Part shown: piece by piece, positions 9,208 through 20,029 of the stretch
How positions within the stretch are numbered: the stretch's first letter is position 1
How the letters are laid out: each line of letters starts with the position of its first letter
Assembly (NCBI RefSeq): GCF_025971945.1
Contig: NZ_JAPDHW010000005.1
Coordinates: 139,996-203,995, forward strand
Reading direction: 5' to 3'
DNA from: Chryseobacterium kimseyorum
Lineage (GTDB): Bacteria; Bacteroidota; Bacteroidia; Flavobacteriales; Weeksellaceae
DNA length: 64,000 nucleotides
Translations under genes and position numbers: made by a program
Notes under the pieces: model-generated
The model's input: only the letters and a program-made list of their open reading frames with translations
Database searches by the model: none
Told to the model about the DNA's origin: nothing

Positions 9208-9786
9208 ATGCAGGACTTTTTATTATATCTGAAACTTGGTTGGGAACATATTATTTCTTTGGATGCGCTTGATCATCAGCTATTTGTTTTGGCACTGATT
9301 GCTATGTATACATTCAAAGAGTGGAAAAAAATCCTGATTCTTGTTACTGCATTTACCATTGGACATTCTGTGACTTTGGCTTTGAGCATACTGGATATTG
9401 TAAGACTTCCTTCAGATTGGGTGGAATTTCTGATTCCTCTCACGATTGTTCTGACGGCTCTCGGAAATATTTTAATGAAAAATAAAAAACAGACTCAGGA
9501 TAAAACCAATTACTATCTGGCTTTATTTTTCGGACTGATTCATGGATTAGGATTTGCCAATACCGCAAGAGTGATGATTGCAAAAAGTCAAAGTATTGCC
9601 ATTCCGCTTTTGGGTTTTAATATTGGTTTGGAAGTCGGGCAGATTGTCATTGTTCTTGCTATTTTAATTTTGCTTTTTATTCTTTTAAGTATATTTAAAA
9701 TCAATAAAAAAGACTGGATTCTCTTTGTATCATCGGGAGTATTTGCACTGGCTTTAAAAATGACTTTAGAGAGAATTCCTTTTTAA
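9208..9786 (+). CDS. HupE/UreJ family membrane protein
   Basis: 192-aa integral membrane protein with about six hydrophobic segments. HupE/UreJ features are LGWEHIISLDALDHQLF at the start, FTIGHSVTLALS, FGLIHGLGFAN, and LGFNIGLEVGQ. The conserved His residues in these helices are thought to bind nickel or another metal in the family, and some members act as nickel permeases. No urease or hydrogenase genes are nearby, so a general metal-transport role is only an inference. Confidence 0.88.
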   Translation: MQDFLLYLKLGWEHIISLDALDHQLFVLALIAMYTFKEWKKILILVTAFTIGHSVTLALSILDIVRLPSDWVEFLIPLTIVLTALGNILMKNKKQTQDKTNYYLALFFGLIHGLGFANTARVMIAKSQSIAIPLLGFNIGLEVGQIVIVLAILILLFILLSIFKINKKDWILFVSSGVFALALKMTLERIPF

Positions 9787-10138
9787 ACTGAAGATTACAC
9801 AGATTGTTTTTCCAATGTACAATATACTTTTAAAAATAGCAGTAGCACTGGGAAAATAAAAATTATATGAGAGGATATCAGTTAAAATTATAAGAATATT
9901 ATATAACATGCGAGACTATTCTCCCACATCACAAGAATATTAAAACATCTCATCTCATTATTGCTTTTATCATTTAAAAGCGCAGCCATTCTTCATTTTT
10001 TTAAAATATTTCCCTTCTTTATATTTAGTAATAATCAGTCTCATTTCATTATTATTAATAATCATTGCTAAGCTCTGCAACATTTTCAAATTTTCAAATA
10101 CTTATTATTATATTTGATCATTCTTAAATTTCAATCGT
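9787..10138. other. Gene-free AT-rich spacer
   Basis: 352 bp without an open frame of note. It contains homopolymer-rich AT sequence and, near its end, a candidate -7 element (annotated separately). I see no terminator hairpin or repeat. Confidence 0.6.
10109..10116 (+). promoter_or_regulatory. Candidate -7 element of the M1 peptidase gene
   Basis: TATATTTG matches TAnnTTTG and lies 22 bp before the ATG at 10139. No TTG at a correct distance is evident. Confidence 0.4.
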
Positions 10139-12517
10139 ATGCAACTAAAAGTTACGGCACTTTCGGTATTTCTATATATGGGTTTGTCGGCTCAAAATAT
10201 TCAAAACAATCCTGGCAGCAACCACGGAAACAGATTTGAACAGCTGGGAACTATCCTTCCGACTCCCAATGTTTACAGAACCGCTTCCGGAGCTCCGGGA
10301 CAGGCCTATTGGCAAAACCGAGCTGATTACGACATTACTGCATATCTTGATGAAGATAAAAGAAACCTGAAAGGTGCAGAAACTGTTACCTACTATAATA
10401 ATTCTCCTGACGAACTGGATTACATCTGGTTACAGTTGGATGAAAATCAGCAGTCAACCGTTAAAAAGGCTGATTATCAATCTTCTTCTACCCTTCCTAA
10501 ATTACTGAACGACCAACAGTTGAAGACCTCGGATCTTCCTGCAAAAGATAATGGCTATGGAGTAAATCTTGACAAAGTAACCGATGCTTCAGGAAATCCT
10601 CTGAAATATACCGTCAACAAAACGATGATGCGTATTGATTTGCCTAAAGCTTTAAAAAAAGGTGAAAAATTTATTTTTAAAATCGATTGGAATTACAACA
10701 TCCCGAACCGTATGAAAATGGGCGGCCGTGGTGGCTATGAAAATTTCGCAGAAGATGGAAACGATTTGTACACCATCACCCAATGGTTCCCAAGAATGTG
10801 TGTATACAGTGATTTCCACGGCTGGCAGAACCATCAGTTTACAGGAAGAGGTGAATTTGCTTTGGTTTTTGGAAATTATAAAGTTTCGATGAACGTTCCT
10901 GCAGATCATGTAATTGGTGGAACCGGGGAATGTAAAAACTACGAGCAGGTTTTAACTCCTGAACAGTTTTCAAGATATAAAAAAGCGCAGACTTCAAACG
11001 AGCCTGTAGAAATCGTGACTTTGGATGAAGCTAAAAAGGCAGAGAAAAATCATTCAAAACAAAGAAAAACCTGGATTTTTGAAGCGAAGGATGTTAGAGA
11101 TTTCGCATGGACGGCTTCAAGAAAGTTCGTTTGGGACGGAATGGGCGTTACGATCCCTGAAAATAACAATAAAGTAATGGCGATGAGTTTCTACCCTAAA
11201 GAAGCTTACGGTCTGTACAGAAAATTCTCAACAAAAGCGGTTGCACATACGATAAAAACGTATTCAGAATTTACCATTCCATATCCTTACCCTGTTGCCC
11301 AGTCTGTAGAAGCGGCAAACGGCATGGAATATCCAATGATCTGTTTCAACTTCGGAAGAACAGAAAAAGACGGAACTTACTCTGAAGGAACTAAAAACGG
11401 AATGATCGGCGTAATTATTCACGAAGTGGGACACAACTTCTTCCCAATGATCATCAATTCAGACGAAAGACAGTGGAGCTGGATGGACGAAGGCTTAAAC
11501 ACATTCACAGAATATTTAACGGAAGAAAAGTGGGACAATAAATTCCCGTCAAAACGTGGTCCGGCTTGGACGATTACTGACTATATGAAGCTCCCGAAAG
11601 ATCAGCTGGAGCCGATTATGAGTAATTCTGAAAACATCATTCAGTTTGGTCCGAATGCTTATTCCAAACCTGCAACCGGTTTGAATATTCTCCGTGAAAC
11701 CATTATGGGAAGAGAGCTTTTCGACAAAGCTTTTAAAACTTATTCAAAAAGATGGGCGTTTAAACATCCTGAGCCTGCAGATTTCTTCAGAACTATGGAA
11801 GATGCGAGTGGTGAAGATTTAGACTGGTTTTGGAGAGGTTGGTTTTACGGAACCGATCCTGTAGATATTGCTATCGATAAAGTAACCGTAGCCGTTCCGG
11901 ATTTCAATAGTATGAGAGAAGCTAACGAAACCAAATATAAAGTTGAAAAACCTCTGCAGAATGAGTTTGAAGATATTTCAAAAATCAGAAACAGAGAAGA
12001 TAAAACCATTGCATTTGAAGTAGAAAAAGATAAAGATCTTCAGGATTTTTACTACCGTTATGACCGTGGTCAGGAAAAAGTAGATGCCAACAAAGAGTAC
12101 AGTTTCAAAACGGATGGATCTGCTGCTGTAGATAAAAAAGATCAGGACAGACTGAAAAATATCACAGCGTATCAAATCGATTTTGTAAACAAAGGAGGTT
12201 TGACCATGCCTATCATTCTGGAGTTTACTTTCGAGGACGGTTCAAAATTAAGAGACAAATCTTCCGCTCAAATCTGGAGACTCAACGAACAGAAAGCTTC
12301 GAAAACATTTTATTTCGATAAAAAACTAAAGTCAGTTCAGCTTGATCCGATGAGAGAAACGGCAGACATTGACACTTCAAACAACTTCTGGAGCAATGAC
12401 GGAAGTTCTCCGGAAACTTCAAAATTCCAGGTCTTTAAGCAAAAGCAGGATGGCGCAGTAAGAGGCGGTGCCAATGGAAGAGTAAACCCAATGCAGGCAG
12501 CAGGCAAGAAAAACTAA
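10139..12517 (+). CDS. M1 family zinc aminopeptidase-like protein
   Basis: 792-aa secreted metallopeptidase of the gluzincin M1 family. An N-terminal hydrophobic signal (VTALSVFLYMGLSAQ) suggests export. Catalytic motif HEVGH (His428, Glu429, His432) with the third ligand Glu451 in WMDEGLN, preceded by a GAMEN-like NGMEYP. Bacteroidota carry many such long M1 proteins, some without proven aminopeptidase activity. The C-terminus is basic (GRVNPMQAAGKKN) with no T9SS domain. It is followed after 53 bp by another secreted protein on the same strand, so the two may be co-transcribed. Confidence 0.92.
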   Translation: MQLKVTALSVFLYMGLSAQNIQNNPGSNHGNRFEQLGTILPTPNVYRTASGAPGQAYWQNRADYDITAYLDEDKRNLKGAETVTYYNNSPDELDYIWLQLDENQQSTVKKADYQSSSTLPKLLNDQQLKTSDLPAKDNGYGVNLDKVTDASGNPLKYTVNKTMMRIDLPKALKKGEKFIFKIDWNYNIPNRMKMGGRGGYENFAEDGNDLYTITQWFPRMCVYSDFHGWQNHQFTGRGEFALVFGNYKVSMNVPADHVIGGTGECKNYEQVLTPEQFSRYKKAQTSNEPVEIVTLDEAKKAEKNHSKQRKTWIFEAKDVRDFAWTASRKFVWDGMGVTIPENNNKVMAMSFYPKEAYGLYRKFSTKAVAHTIKTYSEFTIPYPYPVAQSVEAANGMEYPMICFNFGRTEKDGTYSEGTKNGMIGVIIHEVGHNFFPMIINSDERQWSWMDEGLNTFTEYLTEEKWDNKFPSKRGPAWTITDYMKLPKDQLEPIMSNSENIIQFGPNAYSKPATGLNILRETIMGRELFDKAFKTYSKRWAFKHPEPADFFRTMEDASGEDLDWFWRGWFYGTDPVDIAIDKVTVAVPDFNSMREANETKYKVEKPLQNEFEDISKIRNREDKTIAFEVEKDKDLQDFYYRYDRGQEKVDANKEYSFKTDGSAAVDKKDQDRLKNITAYQIDFVNKGGLTMPIILEFTFEDGSKLRDKSSAQIWRLNEQKASKTFYFDKKLKSVQLDPMRETADIDTSNNFWSNDGSSPETSKFQVFKQKQDGAVRGGANGRVNPMQAAGKKN

Positions 12518-12570
12518 ACAGACCATTTTTGAGAATTCAGACATTTAAAAACAAAAACTAATCACCTTAC

Positions 12571-13461
12571 ATGAAAAAACTCACCGTTTTACTGTTGCTT
12601 ATAGCCTCAGCACAGTGCTATTTTGCCCAATCTCTACAGTTTTATACCGGAAAAAGAGATTTTTTACCGATCGAAATTCTAATGGAGGACGGAACCACCA
12701 AAACCGGATTTGCACAAGATTTTATGCTTCCCGATGTTGCAACCTTTACCTACCTCACTAAAAGCTCTGAAAAAAGCGCTAACCTGAGTAGAAAAGAGGT
12801 TAAATTTAAATCATCAAAAAGCGATGCAGCGGTGCAGATTATCCCGGTTTCTGATATTAAAAGTTTAGTGTACACCAACGAAGATACACAGGAAAAATTC
12901 CAGCTGGACAAACGTATTGTGAAAGAGATTGACAATAATTTAGAACTGGAATCTGAAGGCAGAGTTTTAATGTTGCCGTTAATGGAAAAAGGAGAAATCA
13001 ATCTTTACGGTTACAGAAGTATGTTTTGCAAAGCTGATTTTGGAGATAATTTCGCATCAGGTTCCAATGGAAATAATGATGACTGCCAACTGCAGCATGT
13101 CATGATCTATCTCAGTAAACCGGGTGACACATTTGCCGTTGCACCGGTAGACTACAACAAGCTTACGCCACTGGATTTATTTAATATGAAATCTCTGTAC
13201 AAGAAATTTTATAAAGCATACGAAATCGTAGGCGCCGACTGCCCCGAGTTTTTGGCAAAGGTAGATGAAGCAAGAAAAAATGAATACTTCTCAAACAAAA
13301 CCTACAAAGAAAATAAAAAGGCTACCGACGCAGAAAGAAAGGAAGAGATGAAAGGAAAAAAAGGTGCCGCAGCTGCCAAAATAAATATGAGGTACAAAAC
13401 TGAATTATACACCAATATGTATAAAAAATTACTGAAAGACTACGACAGCTCGTGCAAATAA
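12571..13461 (+). CDS. Secreted protein of unknown function
   Basis: 296-aa protein with a signal peptide (KKLTVLLLLIASAQCYFAQ). The mature part shows no catalytic motif I recognise. The C-terminal third is very rich in Lys and Ala (NKKATDAERKEEMKGKKGAA) and is probably helical. It sits 53 bp after the M1 peptidase gene and is closed by a strong terminator, so it is probably the last gene of that unit. Confidence 0.8.
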   Translation: MKKLTVLLLLIASAQCYFAQSLQFYTGKRDFLPIEILMEDGTTKTGFAQDFMLPDVATFTYLTKSSEKSANLSRKEVKFKSSKSDAAVQIIPVSDIKSLVYTNEDTQEKFQLDKRIVKEIDNNLELESEGRVLMLPLMEKGEINLYGYRSMFCKADFGDNFASGSNGNNDDCQLQHVMIYLSKPGDTFAVAPVDYNKLTPLDLFNMKSLYKKFYKAYEIVGADCPEFLAKVDEARKNEYFSNKTYKENKKATDAERKEEMKGKKGAAAAKINMRYKTELYTNMYKKLLKDYDSSCK

Positions 13462-13467
13462 ATTCTG

Positions 13468-13496
13468 AGTTCACTTACAGCAAGTGAACTTTTTTT
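13468..13496 (+). terminator. Rho-independent terminator before groES
   Basis: AGTTCACTT (13468-13476) and AAGTGAACT (13482-13490) form a 9-bp perfect stem with a 5-nt loop, followed by a run of seven T. Confidence 0.92.
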
Positions 13497-13606
13497 CTGC
13501 CAAAATTTCACATCTTTAAAAAAAATCTGCCAAAACTCTATTTATAGTCGCGTGGCACAGATTTAGAGATTTTCAACACAGAAATAATTAAAAAATCAAA
13601 CATATT

Positions 13607-13885
13607 ATGTCAGTAAACTTTAAACCCCTAGCAGACAGAGTGCTTATCGAGCCTATCGCTGCAGAAACTAAAACAGCTTCAGGTATTATTATCCCAGACA
13701 CCGCAAAAGAAAAACCACAAGAAGGTACAGTAGTAGCAGTAGGTCCTGGTAAAGTAGACGAGCCTACCACTGTAAAAGTAGGTGACAAAGTTCTTTATGG
13801 AAAATATTCAGGTTCTGAATTAAAATTAGACGGAAAAGATTTCTTAATTGTAAAGGAGTCTGATCTACTAGGAGTAATCGGGTAA
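13607..13885 (+). CDS. groES: Co-chaperonin GroES
   Basis: 92-aa lid protein of the GroEL chaperonin. It has the family's N-terminal [20 protein letters not shown], mobile-loop region [16 protein letters not shown], and C-terminal [14 protein letters not shown]. First gene of the groESL unit. I see no CIRCE element upstream, so regulation is not by the HrcA type as far as visible. Confidence 0.98.
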   Translation: MSVNFKPLADRVLIEPIAAETKTASGIIIPDTAKEKPQEGTVVAVGPGKVDEPTTVKVGDKVLYGKYSGSELKLDGKDFLIVKESDLLGVIG

Positions 13886-13903
13886 GATTTGTAAAAAGTA
13901 CGA

Positions 13904-15624
<1,721 letters not shown>

Positions 15625-15654
15625 CACGGCGTGTCGCCGAGACAATATTTTTTA

Positions 15655-15685
15655 AAACCGTTCAGATTTTTCTGAGCGGTTTTTT
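15655..15685 (+). terminator. groESL terminator
   Basis: AAACCGTTCAGA (15655-15666) and TCTGAGCGGTTT (15671-15682) pair over 12 bp with one G-T, followed by a T run. A partial copy of this sequence recurs at 18934-18955. Confidence 0.92.
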
Positions 15686-15722
15686 AATAAAAAAAATATT
15701 TATATTTATAAAAACTAATAAA

Positions 15723-15832
15723 ATGTTGACAAGACTTAAACAAACAAAATATACTCTACTTTAACGAATAGAGATGACTCAACGAAAATTATTCCATCTA
15801 TTGATCGAATTGTAGAATTTGTCTCCCCTTTA
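15723..15832 (+). pseudogene. Frameshifted 5' end of the HD/Hsp90-like gene
   Basis: An ATG at 15723 opens MLTRLKQTK and then stops at 15762. The frame of the large downstream gene is open from 15740 and reads sensible protein (IYSTLTNRDDSTKIIPSI) that joins directly to the annotated start, yet it has no ATG, GTG or TTG before 15833. Adding one A to the AAAA run at 15746-15749 joins the two frames into one protein of about 1013 aa. This is a one-base deletion in a homopolymer, real or a sequencing error. Confidence 0.7.
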
Positions 15833-18763
15833 TTGCAAAAAATTCCTGAGAACATGCCCGAATTTACATTGCATGACCCTAATCACAGTAATAAAATCAT
15901 TGAGATTATGGATAAAATAATACCTCAAGCTGTAATAGAAAAATTTAATTCAATTGAGTTATCATTGCTAATTCTTTCGGCATACTTACATGATATCGGA
16001 ATGACTTGTGACAAAGCTACAAAAGAAGATATTATCTCAAATAGTCAAGAATTTGATATTCTTTTCAAATCAAACATAGATAAGTATCAAAAGTTTGAAC
16101 AATATAAGTCTGAGGAAAACCATCGTGCGGCAACATTCATTGAAGATCAAATTTTTACTGAATATTTACGTCGTAATCACGTAAAAAGATCTGCTAATTT
16201 CATAAGTGAAAATTTAGTTGAAGGAAAATATGAGTTAACTTATAATGAAATTCCTTTTTATAAATTACTGATCAAGATTTGCAATGCACATGGGGAACCA
16301 GTTAAAAATTTATATAATGATTCTATATTTCCACGAGAAACATTAATCGGAGATAATATTATTAATGTTCAATATTTATCATTAATTCTTCGTTTAGCAG
16401 ATATTCTTGATTTAGATGCAGAACGGACGCCTAAAGTTATATACGAATTTGTAAATCCAGAAAATCCCGTAAGTATATTAGAATGGAAAAAGCATAGGTC
16501 AGTTATAGGATCTAGTATAAATGATAGGAAAATTCTTTTTGAGGCGGAATGTAGCTCCCCTGAAGTTGAAAGAGCATTAAAAGAATTTATTGATTGGATT
16601 GAATTGGAGAGAAAAGAAACAATGGAGCTTCTACATACATATTCTAAAGATGAAGCAAAAAAATATTTTCTATCATTAGAAGAACCAGTGACCCAAGACA
16701 GAATATATTCGGATGAAAGTTACATTTACAATGATTTAAAATTTAATTTAGATTATCAAAGAATAATGTCTCTCTTAATGGGTCAAAAGCTTTACAAAGA
16801 TCCTACGACCGCATTAAGAGAATTATTACAAAATTCTATAGATGCGATTAAAGTTCGTCAAAAAATTTACGAAAATAAAACTGAGCAAATATTACCTTTT
16901 ATAAAAATCCAACTATCTGAAAATAATTTATCTATTGAGGATAATGGTGTAGGAATGAATATCGATATTTTCAAAAATTATTTTCTCCAGATTGGCAAGA
17001 GTTATTATTCTAGCCAGAACTTTTATAGTCAGTTTAATGATTTAGATGTAACAAGTGAGTTTGGAATAGGTATATTATCCGCATTTATGATTGCAAATTC
17101 CATTATAATCGATAGTAGAAGAGAACCTGATGATCCACTTTCTCCTCATATGCCAATACATTTTGAAATTCCTGCAGCACAAAGTTATTTAATTCAGAGA
17201 AAAGGTGATAAGAGAGATGTCGGTACGAGGATACTTTTAAATCTTAAAGAAAATAATCCTTTTAAGAATGCATTACAGCTTATAGATATTATAAAGGCTA
17301 TAATACCCAATCCTCTCTTTCCAATTGTAATAATTCATGAAAAAGAAGAATATCTTTATGAGAAAAAAAGTGTTCCTGAAATTACTAAGTTAAAGCATAC
17401 TTCTAATTTTGAAGATTTTCTACGTCAGAATCAAGTATATGAATCTGAATGGATAAACAGCTTTACACATTCAGTATTTTCAATTGATTTTGAAAAAGAT
17501 TCAGATTATCAACTTCGTGATATCCAAGGTAAACTGTTAATAGTCAATTCTAATCCTATAAACTACTACAGTCGATTTAATGGACAGTTATCACAGAGAT
17601 CATTTACTATTGGATATCCGGAAACTATTGAAAATAAATTTATCATAAATGCGACAGCTTCAATTCGTACATTATTCCCCAAATGGTTAAGCTACTATTC
17701 AACTTTAAACTTAACTAAAAATGCATGTTTATCAATAACTCCTGATAGAACTGATATCACAATCGATGAAAAATTTAAAATCTTAAAGCATAAAATTGAA
17801 ACAAAAATAATTACCGATATTGAAAATTATTTAAGAAAGTTAAAAGCAATTTTAGATGAAGAAGGATTTAATAAATTTATTGATTTCTTATATGTAGCTG
17901 GTTTTTTTGGTTTTGATTTAGATGATAGTAGAAAAAGTATCGATGTTTCGCCTCTCGCAAAAACATTTTTTTTGGAATGGCTAACTATTCCGACATTGGA
18001 CAATCATGGAGTAATTGTTCGGACGCAATTTAAAAAGTTAATAAATTCTGAAAACATTGCAGTTATAAAGAAAGAAGTTTCACAAAATGATATTAATTCT
18101 TTACTTAAATTTAAATCAGATAATAATTTGGAGCTAGTTCTTTTAGATAATTTTGAATTTTCTTCGCATCGTTATGAAGAGTTATTTGTTACATTATTGG
18201 GTTCCACAAGACTTTTCATGCAACCAGTTAAGCTACTATTAAGACCTTTAGCATCCATACCAATCTATTTACATAGATATAAATCACAACAAAGAGAAGA
18301 TACGGATTATCATTTTTTTCATTCTATTTCTAACAGCGATAATATTGACGACACAGGAGAAGTATTTTTTAGTACTCAGAATTTTGAGAATTATCCCCAA
18401 TTTAATAAGTCTAGCATATTCATCAAATTTCTTTTTACAGATATAAATATCTTATTTGAAAATAAGAAAAATCTCCAGAAAAAATTAGCTAATGGAATAC
18501 ACGATGTAATTATAAACTCACTAAATATTTTCAAGAAATCTGAAAATAATAATGAAGTGATACTAGCACATTCAAAATATTCACACATTGCTCTAGATGG
18601 CATATTACATAAGGACCCCAATTTGCTTGATGGTATTAATAAATTTTATCAAAATTTCATTAATGAAGCTAAAAAACTAGGTGTATTAGCCATCGACGAA
18701 AAAATTCATAAAATTACTTCAGATAATCTTCCTTGGTTTTGGTCGAATAAAACTAATGATTAG
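15833..18763 (+). CDS. HD-domain phosphohydrolase fused to Hsp90-like ATPase, probable conflict/defence protein
   Basis: 976 aa from the TTG at 15833, but the true N-terminus is probably at 15723 (see the frameshift entry). The N-terminal HD domain shows TLHDPNHSNKI, AYLHDIGMTCD, and LADILDLDAERTP, the expected metal-binding His/Asp set of HD phosphohydrolases. The central GHKL/Hsp90-like ATPase has the N-box LRELLQNSIDA, the G1 box IEDNGVGM, the G2-like FGIGILSAFMIA, and a later GTRILLNL. The C-terminal ~450 residues are unassigned. HD plus Hsp90-like fusions are known among predicted bacterial conflict systems, so defence is an inference from architecture. The DNA looks more AT-rich than its neighbours, suggesting transfer. 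No partner gene is adjacent except the HNH-like gene 270 bp downstream. Confidence 0.8.
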   Translation: MQKIPENMPEFTLHDPNHSNKIIEIMDKIIPQAVIEKFNSIELSLLILSAYLHDIGMTCDKATKEDIISNSQEFDILFKSNIDKYQKFEQYKSEENHRAATFIEDQIFTEYLRRNHVKRSANFISENLVEGKYELTYNEIPFYKLLIKICNAHGEPVKNLYNDSIFPRETLIGDNIINVQYLSLILRLADILDLDAERTPKVIYEFVNPENPVSILEWKKHRSVIGSSINDRKILFEAECSSPEVERALKEFIDWIELERKETMELLHTYSKDEAKKYFLSLEEPVTQDRIYSDESYIYNDLKFNLDYQRIMSLLMGQKLYKDPTTALRELLQNSIDAIKVRQKIYENKTEQILPFIKIQLSENNLSIEDNGVGMNIDIFKNYFLQIGKSYYSSQNFYSQFNDLDVTSEFGIGILSAFMIANSIIIDSRREPDDPLSPHMPIHFEIPAAQSYLIQRKGDKRDVGTRILLNLKENNPFKNALQLIDIIKAIIPNPLFPIVIIHEKEEYLYEKKSVPEITKLKHTSNFEDFLRQNQVYESEWINSFTHSVFSIDFEKDSDYQLRDIQGKLLIVNSNPINYYSRFNGQLSQRSFTIGYPETIENKFIINATASIRTLFPKWLSYYSTLNLTKNACLSITPDRTDITIDEKFKILKHKIETKIITDIENYLRKLKAILDEEGFNKFIDFLYVAGFFGFDLDDSRKSIDVSPLAKTFFLEWLTIPTLDNHGVIVRTQFKKLINSENIAVIKKEVSQNDINSLLKFKSDNNLELVLLDNFEFSSHRYEELFVTLLGSTRLFMQPVKLLLRPLASIPIYLHRYKSQQREDTDYHFFHSISNSDNIDDTGEVFFSTQNFENYPQFNKSSIFIKFLFTDINILFENKKNLQKKLANGIHDVIINSLNIFKKSENNNEVILAHSKYSHIALDGILHKDPNLLDGINKFYQNFINEAKKLGVLAIDEKIHKITSDNLPWFWSNKTND

Positions 18764-18787
18764 ATTAAGTAAGTAGAGCTTCCCCCT

Positions 18788-18811
18788 CCGCAAAGTCTCC
18801 TGACTTTGCGG
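18788..18811. repeat. Perfect palindromic hairpin, REP-like
   Basis: CCGCAAAGTC and GACTTTGCGG form a 10-bp perfect stem with a TCCT loop, 25 bp past the HD/Hsp90-like gene. No T run follows. It is the first of a cluster of palindromic intergenic elements up to 20993. Confidence 0.65.
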
Positions 18812-18847
18812 CAGTGTTAAAAACAAATTCCATTTTATGATAAAACA

Positions 18848-18910
18848 AATCCCGATGTCGCGGACTTGCAATCCGTGACTTTGCATTAAATACTGATTTG
18901 TAATTCGTGC
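18848..18910. repeat. Palindromic intergenic repeat, copy 1 (with a decayed half copy)
   Basis: Contains CCCGATGTCGCGGACTTGCA followed by ATCCGTGACTTTG. The core CGGACTTGCAATCCG is a near-palindrome. A decayed second core (GATTTGTAATTCGTGC) follows at about 18895-18910. Related copies lie at 19811, 19963 and 20960. Confidence 0.75.
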
Positions 18911-18933
18911 TATCTGAGGTAGACATATCAATT

Positions 18934-18955
18934 GTTCAGATTTTTCTGGACGGTT
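18934..18955. repeat. Partial copy of the groESL terminator
   Basis: GTTCAGATTTTTCTG at 18934-18948 is identical to 15660-15674 in the groESL terminator, and both are followed after two bases by CGGTT. The two copies flank the HD/Hsp90-like gene in direct orientation. Confidence 0.6.
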
Positions 18956-19034
18956 ATTATAAATAAGGTTTTCCGCAATAAATTTCTATTTTTAAGATTT
19001 AATTTTGCTTGTTATTTTTTATTCTTGTTTTAAA

Positions 19035-19808
19035 ATGTCAAAAAAAATAAATTCTTTATTCATTCCTCTTAGAGTAAATTTCAGGAAACATGGATCTGAA
19101 ATTGCTGAAGATATTTTTTACAGGTTTCACCCAGCAACATTTAATGTGGGTCCCGAAATTTGTGTGTTTTGTAAAGAACAAAAAAATTTAACAAAAGAAC
19201 ATGTTCTTCCAAAATGGCTATTTCAAAATAAAAAAGACATTGGATTCGAAATAAGATCAAATCAGCAATCAATTTCTTATTTAAAAAGCGTTGTTCCAGC
19301 ATGTAATAATTGTAATAATTCGATCTTAGCAGAAATTGAAAAAAAAGTAATATTTATTTTAAAAAATCTTGAAAAAAATAAATATTATGACGATAATGAT
19401 TTAGAAAATATTGTGCGGTGGCTTGAAATTTTGGAATATAAACTTCAAGTGTTTTCCAATAGGTTAAAATACATAAAATACGCTAATGAAACTTTCTCTG
19501 ATTTTGGTATGCTTCCCGTTTCTTGGATGAACCACCTTTGGGAAATGAATCCTTTTAAAGCTTTAAGTAATCTTAAGTTTGTTCAACGGAATATTTCTAT
19601 TAAAAATAAATCCTCAAATCTAAACTCTTTAGTAATTTTTAAAACGAAAAAACCTCATTTTGAATTTTTCCATCAACCTTCTGAATATATTTTTATTAGT
19701 TTTCCGATGTATAATAACGCTATATTTTATTTTTTTCGGAGAAAATTTAAGAATCATAAGGATTCTCACCCGGAAGCGATTGAAATTATGAAAAAAATAT
19801 TAGACTAA
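19035..19808 (+). CDS. HNH-endonuclease-like protein
   Basis: 257 aa from the ATG at 19035 (the frame also allows a TTG at 19005, but MSKKINSLFIPL is the more natural start). An HNH/His-Me-finger-like zinc module is visible near residues 40-100: CVFCKE, then KEHVLPKWLF, then PACNNCNNSIL, giving two CxxC pairs around a His. The rest is mostly helical and unassigned. Many such proteins are annotated only as HNH-like and found in accessory or defence regions. Very AT-rich, and surrounded by palindromic repeats on both sides. Nuclease activity is inferred, not certain. Confidence 0.72.
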   Translation: MSKKINSLFIPLRVNFRKHGSEIAEDIFYRFHPATFNVGPEICVFCKEQKNLTKEHVLPKWLFQNKKDIGFEIRSNQQSISYLKSVVPACNNCNNSILAEIEKKVIFILKNLEKNKYYDDNDLENIVRWLEILEYKLQVFSNRLKYIKYANETFSDFGMLPVSWMNHLWEMNPFKALSNLKFVQRNISIKNKSSNLNSLVIFKTKKPHFEFFHQPSEYIFISFPMYNNAIFYFFRRKFKNHKDSHPEAIEIMKKILD

Positions 19809-19810
19809 AT

Positions 19811-19843
19811 TCAGATTTCGCAGATTTCCAGTCCGTGACTTTT
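19811..19843. repeat. Palindromic intergenic repeat, copy 2 (diverged)
   Basis: TCAGATTTCGCAGATTTCCA followed by GTCCGTGACTTTT directly behind the HNH-like gene. It keeps the TCCGTGACTTT end of the family. Confidence 0.65.
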
Positions 19844-19852
19844 CCCACGCTG

Positions 19853-19873
19853 GTGCGAGCGTCTCGCTCGTAC
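19853..19873. repeat. Palindromic hairpin element, REP-like
   Basis: GTGCGAGCG and CGCTCGTAC pair over 9 bp with one G-T and a TCT loop. It directly follows repeat copy 2 and is of unusually high GC for this DNA. Confidence 0.65.
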
Positions 19874-19962
19874 CCACAAACATAAAAGCCGCTCCTATCC
19901 GAGCAGTTTTCATTTTTCAATATAATCTGCATATTAAAAACAACCCTTTATGCCTGGAATTC

Positions 19963-19997
19963 CACCCCGATGTCGCGGATTTGTAATCCGTGACTTT
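19963..19997. repeat. Palindromic intergenic repeat, copy 3
   Basis: Contains CACCCCGATGTCGCGGATTT and TGTAATCCGTGACTTTTT. The core CGGATTTGTAATCCG (19976-19990) is a perfect 6-bp hairpin with a TGT loop. It overlaps the candidate promoter of the kelch gene. Confidence 0.78.
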
Positions 19998-20009
19998 TTC
20001 CTATCTTTA
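19981..20009 (+). promoter_or_regulatory. Candidate promoter of the kelch gene, partly inside a repeat
   Basis: TTG at 19981-19983, an 18-bp spacer, then TATCTTTA at 20002-20009 fits TTG-N17-23-TAnnTTTG except for the last base. The -33 TTG lies in the loop of repeat copy 3. Confidence 0.45.
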
Positions 20010-20029
20010 AAACCAAATCCCACCCCCGA

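Noticed and set aside
13500..13606. CIRCE or sigma-54 promoter before groES
   Set aside because: There is no TTAGCACTC-N9-GAGTGCTAA. A TGGCAC at about 13553 lacks the GC-containing -12 half at the right distance.
15740..15770. Programmed -1 ribosomal frameshift for the HD/Hsp90-like gene
   Set aside because: No slippery heptamer of the form X-XXY-YYZ lies in the zero frame, and no strong stem follows. One lost A in a homopolymer is simpler, though slippage of the run is not excluded.
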